A stretch of DNA of 9,907 nt. It comes from DASPNM01 sp035626515 (GTDB taxonomy: Bacteria > Bacteroidota > Bacteroidia > Chitinophagales > Chitinophagaceae). Shown here in pieces: positions 1 to 6,613 of this stretch. Each line of letters opens with the position of its first letter. Position 1 is the stretch's first letter. The position numbers and the translations under genes are program-made. The notes below the pieces were generated by a model that was not told where the DNA came from, ran no database searches, and worked only from the letters and a program-made list of their open reading frames with translations. The stretch lies in NCBI GenBank assembly GCA_035626515.1, contig DASPNM010000034.1:1-9907 (forward strand), in the 5' to 3' direction.

Positions 1-36
1 CCGCACCTCGCACCCCACACCTCCGACTTTCCCGAC

Positions 37-53
37 GCGGTTACAATAACCGC
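37..53. repeat. Short perfect inverted repeat GCGGTTA-CAA-TAACCGC
   Basis: Seven-base arms (37-43 and 47-53) flank a CAA loop. No T-tract follows, so it does not look like a terminator. Its left arm overlaps the GGTTACAA block of the shared upstream element. The second copy of that element lacks the matching right arm, so the hairpin itself is not conserved between copies. It may be a protein-binding palindrome or chance. Confidence 0.3.
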
Positions 54-65
54 ACTAGCGTTGAC
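39..65 (+). promoter_or_regulatory. Shared upstream element, copy 1 (GGTTACAA-N11-GCGTTGAC)
   Basis: GGTTACAA at 39-46 is followed after 11 nt by GCGTTGAC at 58-65, 25 nt before the lipoprotein ATG at 91. The same two blocks with the same spacing occur at 619-645, before the heme-lipoprotein operon. Over 31 aligned bases (39-69 against 619-649) I count 23 identities, concentrated in the two blocks. This suggests a common promoter or regulator site. The blocks do not fit the usual TTG/TAnnTTTG pattern well, so an alternative sigma factor (for example ECF type) or an activator is possible, but that is a guess. Confidence 0.45.
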
Positions 66-90
66 ACATATTCGAATAAATAATTCAGCC

Positions 91-537
91 ATGAAAAAGT
101 TGACCTTCATGTTTGCCATTCTGAGCATCGTATTTCTATCCTGCACCCGCCAGGGTGACCTGAATCCGAACAATTCAAACACCCCAAACAATTCGGGTAA
201 CTCAAATAATCCGCAAACCGTCGTTTCGGGGAATTGGAGAGTCGCGCTGTTTTCCGACAGCGGAAACGATGAGACCTCTGATTTTGCCGGCTACACATTC
301 AATTTCGGGTCCGCCAGTGTGGTAACCGTGACGAGAAACGGGAACACCGTGACCGGTACCTGGTCGCTGAACAGCGGCTCAAGGAAATTTCATATCAACC
401 TCGGACCGAAGATCGACTCCAATCCACTTGGCGAGCTTACCGACGACTGGGAGATCATCGAGGTCAACAACACGCAGATCCGCCTGACGGACGATAATCC
501 GGCGAGCGCCGAATTCCTGACGTTCGCAAAAATCTAG
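91..537 (+). CDS. Small lipoprotein with lipocalin-like beta-rich domain
   Basis: This encodes a 148-residue predicted lipoprotein. The ATG at 91 is preferred over the upstream TTG at 61 because it directly begins a signal peptide (MKKLTF...) ending in a lipobox, FLSC, with Cys18 as the lipidated residue. An Asn/Pro/Ser-rich linker (about 25-42) follows, then a beta-rich domain (about 45-148). From memory, motifs such as GNWRV, FAGYTFNF, VTGTWS, LTDDWEI and a terminal LTF.K resemble short lipocalin-like lipoproteins common in Bacteroidota. No enzyme motif is visible. The gene ends in its own terminator but shares an upstream element with the heme-lipoprotein operon that follows, which suggests coordinated expression. 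It probably sits in the envelope, tethered by lipid; ligand and function are unknown. The lipoprotein call is solid and the fold call moderate. Confidence 0.8.
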   Translation: MKKLTFMFAILSIVFLSCTRQGDLNPNNSNTPNNSGNSNNPQTVVSGNWRVALFSDSGNDETSDFAGYTFNFGSASVVTVTRNGNTVTGTWSLNSGSRKFHINLGPKIDSNPLGELTDDWEIIEVNNTQIRLTDDNPASAEFLTFAKI

Positions 538-588
538 TTCACGCTGTGCCGGCCGGAAGCGAATTCCTATGGAAAGCCGCCGAAGGGA

Positions 589-618
589 TTCCGCCCCGCG
601 AGGGGCGGAATTTGTTTT
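589..618 (+). terminator. Rho-independent terminator
   Basis: A perfect 9-bp GC-rich stem, TTCCGCCCC (589-597) with GGGGCGGAA (602-610), encloses a GCGA loop and is followed by TTTGTTTT (611-618). It lies about 50 nt after the stop of the small lipoprotein gene and separates that transcript from the operon starting at 690. Confidence 0.85.
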
Positions 619-645
619 GGTTACAAAAACTCCGGTGGCGTTGAC
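619..645 (+). promoter_or_regulatory. Shared upstream element, copy 2 (GGTTACAA-N11-GCGTTGAC)
   Basis: GGTTACAA at 619-626 and GCGTTGAC at 638-645 match the element at 39-65 in both sequence and spacing. The element begins right after the terminator T-tract and ends 44 nt before the ATG at 690, a natural place for the operon's promoter. The separation to the start codon differs between copies (25 and 44 nt), so what is conserved is the element and not the leader. Confidence 0.45.
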
Positions 646-689
646 TTATCCATCGGACGGAATTTTCTAACAAGCAAGCTTTACAACAC

Positions 690-1436
690 ATGCGCTCAAC
701 CGGAATTATTGCTCCTCTCTTTACTTTCTTGCTGCTGTCGTGCAAGCACGATACGCAGGGCCTGCCGGACCCGGGAGCGGGAGGCGGAGGAACCGGCGGC
801 GGAGGCACAGGCAACGGAGGATCGGGGGGCGGCGGAGGACAGGTGAATAACTGTGATCCGAACAAAATCTATTTTCAACAACAGATTCTCCCCATCCTCA
901 TTTCGAACTGCGCGATGAGCGGCTGTCACGACGATGCTTCGCGTCAGGATGGAGTCATTCTTACTTCTTATGAGAAAGTAATTGCCACCGCCGATGTGCG
1001 GCCGGGACGCCCGGCCGACAGCGATCTTTATGAAGTGCTCATCGAGACGGATCCGGATAAGCGGATGCCGCGGCCGCCGAGAAATCCGCTCTCCCAGCAA
1101 CAGATCGCTCTTATCTACGACTGGATCGCACAGGGCGCACAGAATCTCAGTTGCCAGCCAACCGGCTGCGATACAGCCCAGGTCTCGTACTCACTGACCA
1201 TTCGTCCCATCGTCAGCAACAAATGCCATGGTTGTCACAGTGGCGCTGGCGCCTCTGCCGGAATTGACCTCAGCACTTATGACGGTGTGAAAGCGAAGAT
1301 TCTCGACGGCCGGCTCTGGGGGGCGATCAGCCACCAGCCTGGATTCTCAGCGATGCCGAAGAACGGGTCGAAGTTGTCGGATTGCGAATTGACTCAAATA
1401 CGGAAATGGATCGACACAGGATCACCGAATAACTGA
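690..1436 (+). CDS. Diheme c-type cytochrome lipoprotein
   Basis: This 248-residue protein has a signal peptide ending in lipobox LLSC (Cys18), then a Gly-rich flexible linker (about 29-50), then two heme domains. Domain 1 (about 55-155) has an expanded heme site, CAMSGCH (74-80, CX4CH), and a candidate axial Met126 in KRMPRPP. Domain 2 (about 160-248) has a classical CHGCH (179-183) and candidate axial Met222 in SAMPK, with a conserved His215 nearby. Both domains end in an I..WI helix (DWIAQGA, KWIDTGS). Cys160 and Cys232 frame domain 2 and are conserved in the next gene, which suggests a disulfide. The likely role is electron transfer in the periplasm or at a membrane face, with heme attached after export. 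It is the first gene of a five-gene operon. The electron donor and acceptor are not visible here. Confidence 0.85.
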   Translation: MRSTGIIAPLFTFLLLSCKHDTQGLPDPGAGGGGTGGGGTGNGGSGGGGGQVNNCDPNKIYFQQQILPILISNCAMSGCHDDASRQDGVILTSYEKVIATADVRPGRPADSDLYEVLIETDPDKRMPRPPRNPLSQQQIALIYDWIAQGAQNLSCQPTGCDTAQVSYSLTIRPIVSNKCHGCHSGAGASAGIDLSTYDGVKAKILDGRLWGAISHQPGFSAMPKNGSKLSDCELTQIRKWIDTGSPNN

Positions 1437-1439
1437 ACG

Positions 1440-1805
1440 ATGAAGCGAATTTTCATACCGGCCCTGTTTGCGACACTCGTCGTCAGCTGTTACCGCGACA
1501 ACGAAGAAGATCTGTACCCGGGAACCGGAACCTGCGACGTGTCGAACGTCACGTATGCTGCAACCGTGGCTCCGCTGCTGCAAAGCAATGGGTGCATCGG
1601 CTGCCACAGCGGGGGAAGTCCTTCTGGAAATATCTCCCTCGAAGGGTACAGCAATGTGCGCGCCGCGGCATTGAGCGGAAAGCTTTACGGCGCGATCAAT
1701 CACTCCGCGGGTTTTTCGCCGATGCCAAAAGGCGGAGCAAAAATGTCGGCTTGCAACATCAGCAAAATAAAGGCATGGATAGATGCCGGATCTGTTAACA
1801 ATTAA
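1440..1805 (+). CDS. Monoheme c-type cytochrome lipoprotein
   Basis: This 121-residue protein starts 3 nt after the stop of the diheme gene, implying tight translational coupling. A signal peptide ends in lipobox VVSC (Cys17) and is followed by a short acidic linker. One heme domain has CIGCH (52-56), a candidate axial Met95 in SPMPK, and His88. Residues 32-121 align with the second heme domain of the upstream protein, with 45 identities in about 90 positions by hand count, including the framing cysteines (Cys32, Cys105) and the WID.GS.NN ending. It therefore looks like a duplicated single domain, or the unit from which the diheme protein was built. It probably works beside the diheme protein as a small lipid-anchored electron carrier. 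Confidence 0.85.
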   Translation: MKRIFIPALFATLVVSCYRDNEEDLYPGTGTCDVSNVTYAATVAPLLQSNGCIGCHSGGSPSGNISLEGYSNVRAAALSGKLYGAINHSAGFSPMPKGGAKMSACNISKIKAWIDAGSVNN

Positions 1806-1816
1806 AATGCACAGTT

Positions 1817-2257
1817 ATGAAACGAAGAAAAGTAATCCTGGTCGCGATCGCCGTGCTGATCATCGGTGGTGGATGGTATGGGTATAAGGAGTACACCCGC
1901 AAGGTGCCCGACCTGAGCCGCGTCCGGCCCGACATCACGATGGACAGCCGGCAGCTGATCAGCTCTTTCGAACAGGACGAAGCGGGGTCAAATGCAAAGT
2001 ACCTGGACAAGATCATCTCCGTGAGGGGGACGGTCCGGGCTGTGGAAAGGGACGAAACCGGATTCTACACCGTCATCCTCAACGACGGAGAATTCATGTC
2101 GTCGGTGCGCTGCAGCATGGACGCCGAACACCAGCAGGATGTCGCCGGTCTGAAGGAAGGCGCGGGTGTGACCATAAAAGGCGCCTGCACCGGCTTTAAC
2201 AGCAATGAGCTCCTGGGTTCGGACGTCATCCTGAATCGCGGCGTGCTTGTAAAATGA
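1817..2257 (+). CDS. Membrane-anchored OB-fold protein (tRNA_anti-like)
   Basis: This 146-residue protein has an N-terminal hydrophobic segment (about 6-20) after a KRRK start, giving a single membrane anchor or uncleaved signal with the rest outside the cytoplasm. Residues about 40-146 look like the tRNA_anti-like OB-fold family of Bacteroidota: a helix with NAKYLDKIISVRGTV, then strands, then the typical ending CTGFNSNELLGSDVILNRGV. Despite the family name, export makes tRNA binding very unlikely. Cys99 and Cys124 could form a disulfide. The gene lies 11 nt after the monoheme gene and 28 nt before the YceI gene, so it belongs to the same operon. From memory, this family often accompanies YceI and DUF5777 genes. 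Its molecular function is unknown. Confidence 0.75.
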   Translation: MKRRKVILVAIAVLIIGGGWYGYKEYTRKVPDLSRVRPDITMDSRQLISSFEQDEAGSNAKYLDKIISVRGTVRAVERDETGFYTVILNDGEFMSSVRCSMDAEHQQDVAGLKEGAGVTIKGACTGFNSNELLGSDVILNRGVLVK

Positions 2258-2285
2258 TTTTTCCAATCCAAAAAACAGAATAAAA

Positions 2286-2840
2286 ATGAAAAGGTATATG
2301 ATTGTTGGAGTTTTTTCCCTCCTGGCAGTTGCGCTGAATGCGCAGGATAAGTTTTTCACCAAAACGGGTCGAATTAGTTTTCATTCCAAAGCTCCCCTGG
2401 AAACGATCGAAGCGCAGAACAAAGCCGCGACCTGCGTGCTGGATGCCAAAAGCGGAAATCTTCAGTTTGCGCTCCTCATGAAAGGCTTCGAGTTCGAAAA
2501 GGCGCTGATGCAGGAACACTTCAACGAGAACTACGTGGAGAGCCACAAATTTCCGAAAGCCGAGTTCCGCGGACAGATTCTCAACAACCAGGATGTGAAC
2601 TATTCGAAGGACGGAGTCTATCCTGTAAAGGTGAAGGGAAAACTCACCATTCACGGAGAAACACGCGACGTGGAGACTGCAGGCAAGATCGAAGTGAAGC
2701 AGGGGAGGGTGATGGCGGACGCGAATTTCAGCATCCAGCTGGAAGATTACAAGATCGAGATCCCGAAGATCGTGAAGGATAACATTTCAAAAACAGTCAG
2801 TATCGCAGTGGACGTGAATCTCGAACCGCTCAAAGGCTGA
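2286..2840 (+). CDS. YceI family periplasmic protein
   Basis: This 184-residue protein has a cleavable signal peptide (about 1-19, ending LNA before QD). The mature part matches the YceI lipocalin-like barrel: an early GRISFHSKAP strand, MKGFEFEKALMQEHFNENY in mid-protein, the family hallmark KFPKAEFRG (88-96), then GKLTIHGETRDVE and a C-terminal DYKIEIP...I...V..D strand pattern. Structurally studied YceI proteins bind long polyisoprenoid molecules such as quinone-like or polyprenyl lipids inside the barrel; whether this one does is inference. It is fourth in the operon, between the OB-fold protein and the outer-membrane barrel. With two cytochromes in the same transcript, a quinone or isoprenoid carrier role would fit, but this is not shown by the sequence. 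Confidence 0.9.
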   Translation: MKRYMIVGVFSLLAVALNAQDKFFTKTGRISFHSKAPLETIEAQNKAATCVLDAKSGNLQFALLMKGFEFEKALMQEHFNENYVESHKFPKAEFRGQILNNQDVNYSKDGVYPVKVKGKLTIHGETRDVETAGKIEVKQGRVMADANFSIQLEDYKIEIPKIVKDNISKTVSIAVDVNLEPLKG

Positions 2841-2862
2841 CCTACTCAAAACAAAACTTATC

Positions 2863-3753
2863 ATGTCAGTAAGAAAAACGATTCTGCTCGCATTGGTCCT
2901 GCACGCCACCATCCTCTCCTTTGGCCAGGAAGACGATCTGCTCAGCCTGATTGGGGGAGAAGAAAAGCCTGAAAAGCAGTACGTGGACTACGCGTTCAAG
3001 TCGAGCCGTGTGATCATGAGCCACAGCATGGAGCTGATTCGCCCGGGCGTAATGGACATGCGCATACTACACCGTTTTGGGAACATCAACAAAGGGATTT
3101 ACGAACTCTTCGGGCTCGACAACGCCACCATGCGGCTGGGGTTCGATTTCGGACTGACAAAAAACCTGATGATCGGAATCGGGCGCAGCACGAACAAGAA
3201 GGAGCTGGACGGGTTCTTCAAGTATCGCCTGATTCACCAGGCCAAAGGTCCGGGGGCCCTTCCTTTCTCCATGCTCGTTGTGGGCGGGAGCAGCATGACG
3301 CTGCTCAAATTTTCCGATACTGCGCGCAAGAATTTCTTTTCTTCCCGCCTCGGGTATTACGGCCAGTTAATTCTGGGAAGAAAGTTCAGCGAGGGATTCT
3401 CGCTGCAGTTCATGCCGACGGTGGTGCACCGCAACCTCGTGCCCACGCGCGAGGATCCGAATGATGTATTCGCGGCCGGCATCGGGTCAAGACTGAAGCT
3501 CAGCAAGCGGATTTCCCTGAACGTGGATTATTATTACCGTTTCAATCACAACCCGGCCGACGGAACGAAGAATCCGCTTTCAATCGGCTTCGATATCGAA
3601 ACGGGCGGACACGTATTCCAGCTTCATTTCACAAATGCCGTAGGGATGAATGAAAAAGTCTTCCTGCTCGAGACCACGAACGACTGGTCGAAGGGCGACA
3701 TTCAGTTTGGATTCAACATCTCGCGTTCTTTTCAGCTGAAGAAAAAGAAATAG
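2863..3753 (+). CDS. DUF5777-like outer-membrane beta-barrel protein
   Basis: This 296-residue protein has a signal peptide (about 1-22, SFGQ then acidic EDD). The body has alternating amphipathic strands, Tyr/Phe/Gly-rich, typical of an outer-membrane barrel. Motifs I associate with DUF5777 are ILHRFGNINKG (68-78), RLGFDFGLTKNLMIGIGRS (91-109) and a C-terminal GDIQFGFNISRSFQL. A short acidic/Lys segment (about 31-39) precedes the first strand. The protein ends in KKKK rather than an aromatic residue, as I recall for other members of the family. It is the last gene of the operon, 22 nt after the YceI gene and 7 nt from the stop of the opposing CHAT gene. It may be a transporter, porin or anchor for the lipoproteins; the true function is unknown. 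Confidence 0.8.
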   Translation: MSVRKTILLALVLHATILSFGQEDDLLSLIGGEEKPEKQYVDYAFKSSRVIMSHSMELIRPGVMDMRILHRFGNINKGIYELFGLDNATMRLGFDFGLTKNLMIGIGRSTNKKELDGFFKYRLIHQAKGPGALPFSMLVVGGSSMTLLKFSDTARKNFFSSRLGYYGQLILGRKFSEGFSLQFMPTVVHRNLVPTREDPNDVFAAGIGSRLKLSKRISLNVDYYYRFNHNPADGTKNPLSIGFDIETGGHVFQLHFTNAVGMNEKVFLLETTNDWSKGDIQFGFNISRSFQLKKKK

Positions 3754-3760
3754 GAGTTCA

Positions 3761-6562
3761 TCATACTGCTGGGCGGCCACGCTTCCGCCCTTTGTTCAGG
3801 ATAAACAAGGTGATCGCGGCAGTCAGCGCCGCTCCCAGCAACCAAATCCATCGGGTTCCGCTTCTCTGCGGCTCGTACTCTCCAATGAACACAAGGTGGG
3901 CCCAATACCCCGGGGCCTTGTATCTGGGATCGATCTCCGGATCCCCAAGCAGGTCCACTTTCGCCTGCCGCAGCGCGCGATCCGAAGAATAGCCCTTTCG
4001 CAGGTATTCATGCAGCCGGCGTACCAGGTATGCCGTAGTCCGGTCCTCGGCTTTCCAAAGCGAAGTGATGATGTTCGGGCACCCGGCATAGGCGAAAGCA
4101 CGCGACAAACTTGCCAATCCTTCGCCACGAATCAATTTACCCGCTCCGGTTTCGCAGGCGCTCAGGATGACGAGCGAGGTTGAGTCCAGGTCCATCGCGA
4201 AGATTTCAGCGGCGTGAAGCCGATGGTCGCCTGCGGCAGGATTGAACGCGATATAAGATTGTTCCGGGAATTCATTGTTCGCGGTAGCGTGGGTAGCCAG
4301 ATGAATCGTGCTGTAGTCTCCGGCGAACCGCATGAAATTTTGCTTGCTTGCCTCCGCGTCCGTGAACATGCGTCCTTTCAGTTCACGAACCTCCTCCAGG
4401 GAGGCGGGAAGGCGGGTAAGCGCGACCCCGGAAGTATCGGTATAGCCCCGGCTCGCGAAAGGAGCAAAGGAAATCACGTCCGCAGATTTATGGATTGGTC
4501 CCCTGTGGTGCAGCAGCGCGGTGCTGTACTGATATTGGATCGCATAGCCTTCCACCAGGTATTTGTTGTCCGGGCCGATCAAAACTTCGCAGGGCAGGTA
4601 GTGCAATTCATCGTCGGGAATAATGATCAATCGTTTTACCGGACCAGCTTTTTCTAACACCGGTGAAAAAAGTACGCGGTGGAGTTCCCGCGCCGCCTGG
4701 GTAGCGTTTTCGCTGCGTTCCTGTCGCTGCAGTGAATGCTTCAATGTATCAATGCGGCCATAGAAGATGGAATCAACGGCGGATTTGGAATAGCTCATTT
4801 CTCCGTCGGTAAGGATCAGCGCGAGGATTTGTTTTTCCGAAAAATGGAAGGACACGAGCGCCGTCCCCCTGTCCAGGAGACCATGCACCTCGTTTATTGA
4901 CGGGATGAACTGCGCCGAATGCCGTTCGCGGTAGGCCGGGATTGTGTGGAGCTGCTCGCCAATTTGTGCCAGCCGAATTTCGTGGTCGCGCATGCGCGAA
5001 TGAATGCTGTCGAGCTCAGATGGTTGTTCGGCCTGCGCGGCGCGCAGTAAAAGCCGGGCGAGCTCTCTTTTCAGTCCTGCTTCCTCTTCAAAGAGCGGGA
5101 AGGATGCCGCAAAATTCCGCTGCAGTTCCATTTCCCGCAGCGCAAGTGCAAGGGTAGAGGCCTTGTTTTGCTGGTCGAACAGGTAGGCATCTTCGAGGTA
5201 ACGGTTTTCCCCCGTTTGTTCGTACATCCGGATCGCTACTTCGATAGGCCGGTTGTGTACCGAATGTTTCATCCGGTTGAAGAACAGCCGCGCCTCGTCG
5301 GATTCATACGTCCGTTCCACATACGCAGCCAGACTGAAGGCTGACCGGTAAGCGTCGAGGGCCGCCGCCAGGTAACGCAGCTGTTTCGACTGTTCGTGCC
5401 ATAACTCGAAAGTTTCTGCTTTTCCTGCGAGCGTGCTGAACACATTCAGGTAAGAGAATATGCCGCTGAATTCCGCGGGGTTGCTGTAAATATTGCTGTC
5501 ATTGAAATTGAACTGAAATTGCTGCAAAGCCCGCTGGTAGTACTGCAAAGCCTGCGGCCATTTCCCTTCCGCGCGGAGTCGCTCCGCCCGCAATTTCAGG
5601 ATCAGACCATAAGGAATATTGCGCCGGTTGCCATTCCAGTGCTGATTTTCCTGCGCCGCCTTTTGAAGGAACGCATCGCCCGAATCCGAACGTTCCAGTC
5701 CATACCATGCCATGGCGAAATTGTAATAGAGATCGATGTTTCGCCTGTTTTCTCCATAGTTCACCCGCCGCAAATGACGAATTGCTTCATGGAAATTTTC
5801 CCGGCGGAGCTGGATGATTCCCAGGTTGTGATGGATCTCATTGAGAAAATGGTTGAAAGGGAGGATCTGTTCGTAGAGGCGTTGCGCCTCGTCGAATTCT
5901 TCCAGCTTCACCAACAGTGCTGCTATATTCATCCGGTAATTCACGAGCAGGCCGGGATCACCGGCTGCAGTTGTTTCCAGCACGCCAATCGCTTTTTCAA
6001 AATAATTTCTCGCCAGTCGGTAATTCCCCGTTTCGTAATACATCACACCCAACCGGTTGTAAACCCGCTGCGATTCTTCCAGCGGCCGGGCGTAACGGTC
6101 CTGGATGGCTTCAGCACGTTTGTAATAATAAAAGGCGGAGTCGAACGAGTTGAGGTCATAGTGAATTCCTCCTGAATAAAGCAGCGGTTTGAAGAGAAAG
6201 GAATCGGAAACGTCCGCACCGGTTTCAGCGACCTGCATGGCGGTCCGGAAAGAATGCCGGGCCTGGTCCGTGCTGTCGAGATAGTATGCAATCAATCCAA
6301 TCCGGGAATGAGCATGAAAGAGGAGAGAGTCATGCTTCGATAAAGCAGGCAGAATTCGTTCAAAAGCGTTGAGAGCCTCCCGATACAAACGAAGTTCTTC
6401 CGCTTCGTCATAATCGTTGCGGTTGCCATACTCCTGCGCAATCAAGAACAGCTTTTCTGCCCGTGCGTATGCATCTATAGGTACAGCAGGATTGCTTCGC
6501 TCTTGCGAAAACGCAAAGAACAACAGGATGCTGCAGAGAATAAGGAACAATAGCCGGCTCAT
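3761..6562 (-). CDS. Secreted, membrane-anchored TPR-CHAT protease-like protein
   Basis: This 933-residue protein has a signal peptide (about 1-19, cleavage near AFS|Q). Residues about 35-420 are helical TPR-type repeats, seen as alternating pairs such as YNRLGVMYYETGNYRLARNY (168-187) and HHNLGIIQLRRENFHEAIRH. A helical linker (about 420-555) leads to a CHAT caspase-like domain (about 560-895). The catalytic pair is visible: His758 in HLATHA and Cys803 in LSACETGAG, with the following RGEGLASLSRAFAYAGCP helix and SLW strand typical of CHAT. A transmembrane segment (about 904-923) is followed by a basic tail, KGRKRGRPAV. By the positive-inside rule the tail is cytoplasmic, which puts TPR and CHAT in the periplasm. 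The CHAT family includes cysteine peptidases; the substrate here is unknown. It has its own promoter and no recognisable defence partner in the window. Confidence 0.9.
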   Translation of the reverse strand: MSRLLFLILCSILLFFAFSQERSNPAVPIDAYARAEKLFLIAQEYGNRNDYDEAEELRLYREALNAFERILPALSKHDSLLFHAHSRIGLIAYYLDSTDQARHSFRTAMQVAETGADVSDSFLFKPLLYSGGIHYDLNSFDSAFYYYKRAEAIQDRYARPLEESQRVYNRLGVMYYETGNYRLARNYFEKAIGVLETTAAGDPGLLVNYRMNIAALLVKLEEFDEAQRLYEQILPFNHFLNEIHHNLGIIQLRRENFHEAIRHLRRVNYGENRRNIDLYYNFAMAWYGLERSDSGDAFLQKAAQENQHWNGNRRNIPYGLILKLRAERLRAEGKWPQALQYYQRALQQFQFNFNDSNIYSNPAEFSGIFSYLNVFSTLAGKAETFELWHEQSKQLRYLAAALDAYRSAFSLAAYVERTYESDEARLFFNRMKHSVHNRPIEVAIRMYEQTGENRYLEDAYLFDQQNKASTLALALREMELQRNFAASFPLFEEEAGLKRELARLLLRAAQAEQPSELDSIHSRMRDHEIRLAQIGEQLHTIPAYRERHSAQFIPSINEVHGLLDRGTALVSFHFSEKQILALILTDGEMSYSKSAVDSIFYGRIDTLKHSLQRQERSENATQAARELHRVLFSPVLEKAGPVKRLIIIPDDELHYLPCEVLIGPDNKYLVEGYAIQYQYSTALLHHRGPIHKSADVISFAPFASRGYTDTSGVALTRLPASLEEVRELKGRMFTDAEASKQNFMRFAGDYSTIHLATHATANNEFPEQSYIAFNPAAGDHRLHAAEIFAMDLDSTSLVILSACETGAGKLIRGEGLASLSRAFAYAGCPNIITSLWKAEDRTTAYLVRRLHEYLRKGYSSDRALRQAKVDLLGDPEIDPRYKAPGYWAHLVFIGEYEPQRSGTRWIWLLGAALTAAITLFILNKGRKRGRPAV
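3771..3796 (+). terminator. Probable terminator of the heme/YceI operon
   Basis: GGGCGG (3771-3776) pairs with CCGCCC (3785-3790) across an 8-nt loop and is followed by TTTGTT (3791-3796). It lies 17 nt past the barrel gene stop. It sits inside the last codons of the opposite-strand CHAT gene, where the same bases encode the Arg/Gly/Lys-rich tail. The stem is only 6 bp but all GC. The call is moderate because coding constraint could create it by chance. Confidence 0.5.
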
Positions 6563-6581
6563 GAGAGGTCGCGATGCCTGT

Positions 6582-6613
6582 CAAATTTAGCGGCTCGCGA
6601 CGTTAATTCGCAA
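6582..6613 (-). promoter_or_regulatory. Bacteroidota-type promoter for the CHAT gene
   Basis: Read on the minus strand, TTG (6613-6611), 21 nt, then TAAATTTG (6589-6582) gives a full match to the phylum's TTG-N(17-23)-TAnnTTTG housekeeping promoter. The -7 box ends 19 nt before the ATG at 6562, implying a very short leader. The -33 element lies within the last codons of the upstream lipoprotein gene, so the CHAT gene can be transcribed on its own even if the upstream gene also reads through. Confidence 0.6.

Noticed and set aside
61..90. TTG at 61 as the start of the first gene, or TTGACA at 61-66 as a sigma70 -35 box
   Set aside because: The ATG at 91 opens the signal peptide directly, and the upstream residues look polar and out of place. 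Classical -35/-10 promoters are not the norm in this phylum, and the TTGAC is better explained by the element shared with 641-645.
774..839. G-rich tract, possible G-quadruplex or tandem repeat
   Set aside because: It encodes the Gly-rich linker after the lipobox. Most G runs are only two bases, so a stable quadruplex is doubtful.
539..865. Minus-strand proline-rich open frame
   Set aside because: The poly-Pro run is the reverse reading of the Gly-rich linker of the diheme lipoprotein and it crosses the terminator; not a gene.
3731..3740. TTCAGCTGAA palindrome near the end of the barrel gene
   Set aside because: It lies within coding sequence, has no loop and no T-run in a useful position, so it is not supported as a terminator for the CHAT gene.
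5519..6175. 218-codon plus-strand open frame inside the CHAT gene
   Set aside because: It lies antisense to the TPR region, shows no family motif, and is explained by the codon pattern of the real gene.
3761..6562. CHAT gene as part of a defence or CRISPR-linked system
   Set aside because: No nuclease, gRAMP, gasdermin, repeat array or other defence gene is in the window, and the protein is predicted to be exported.
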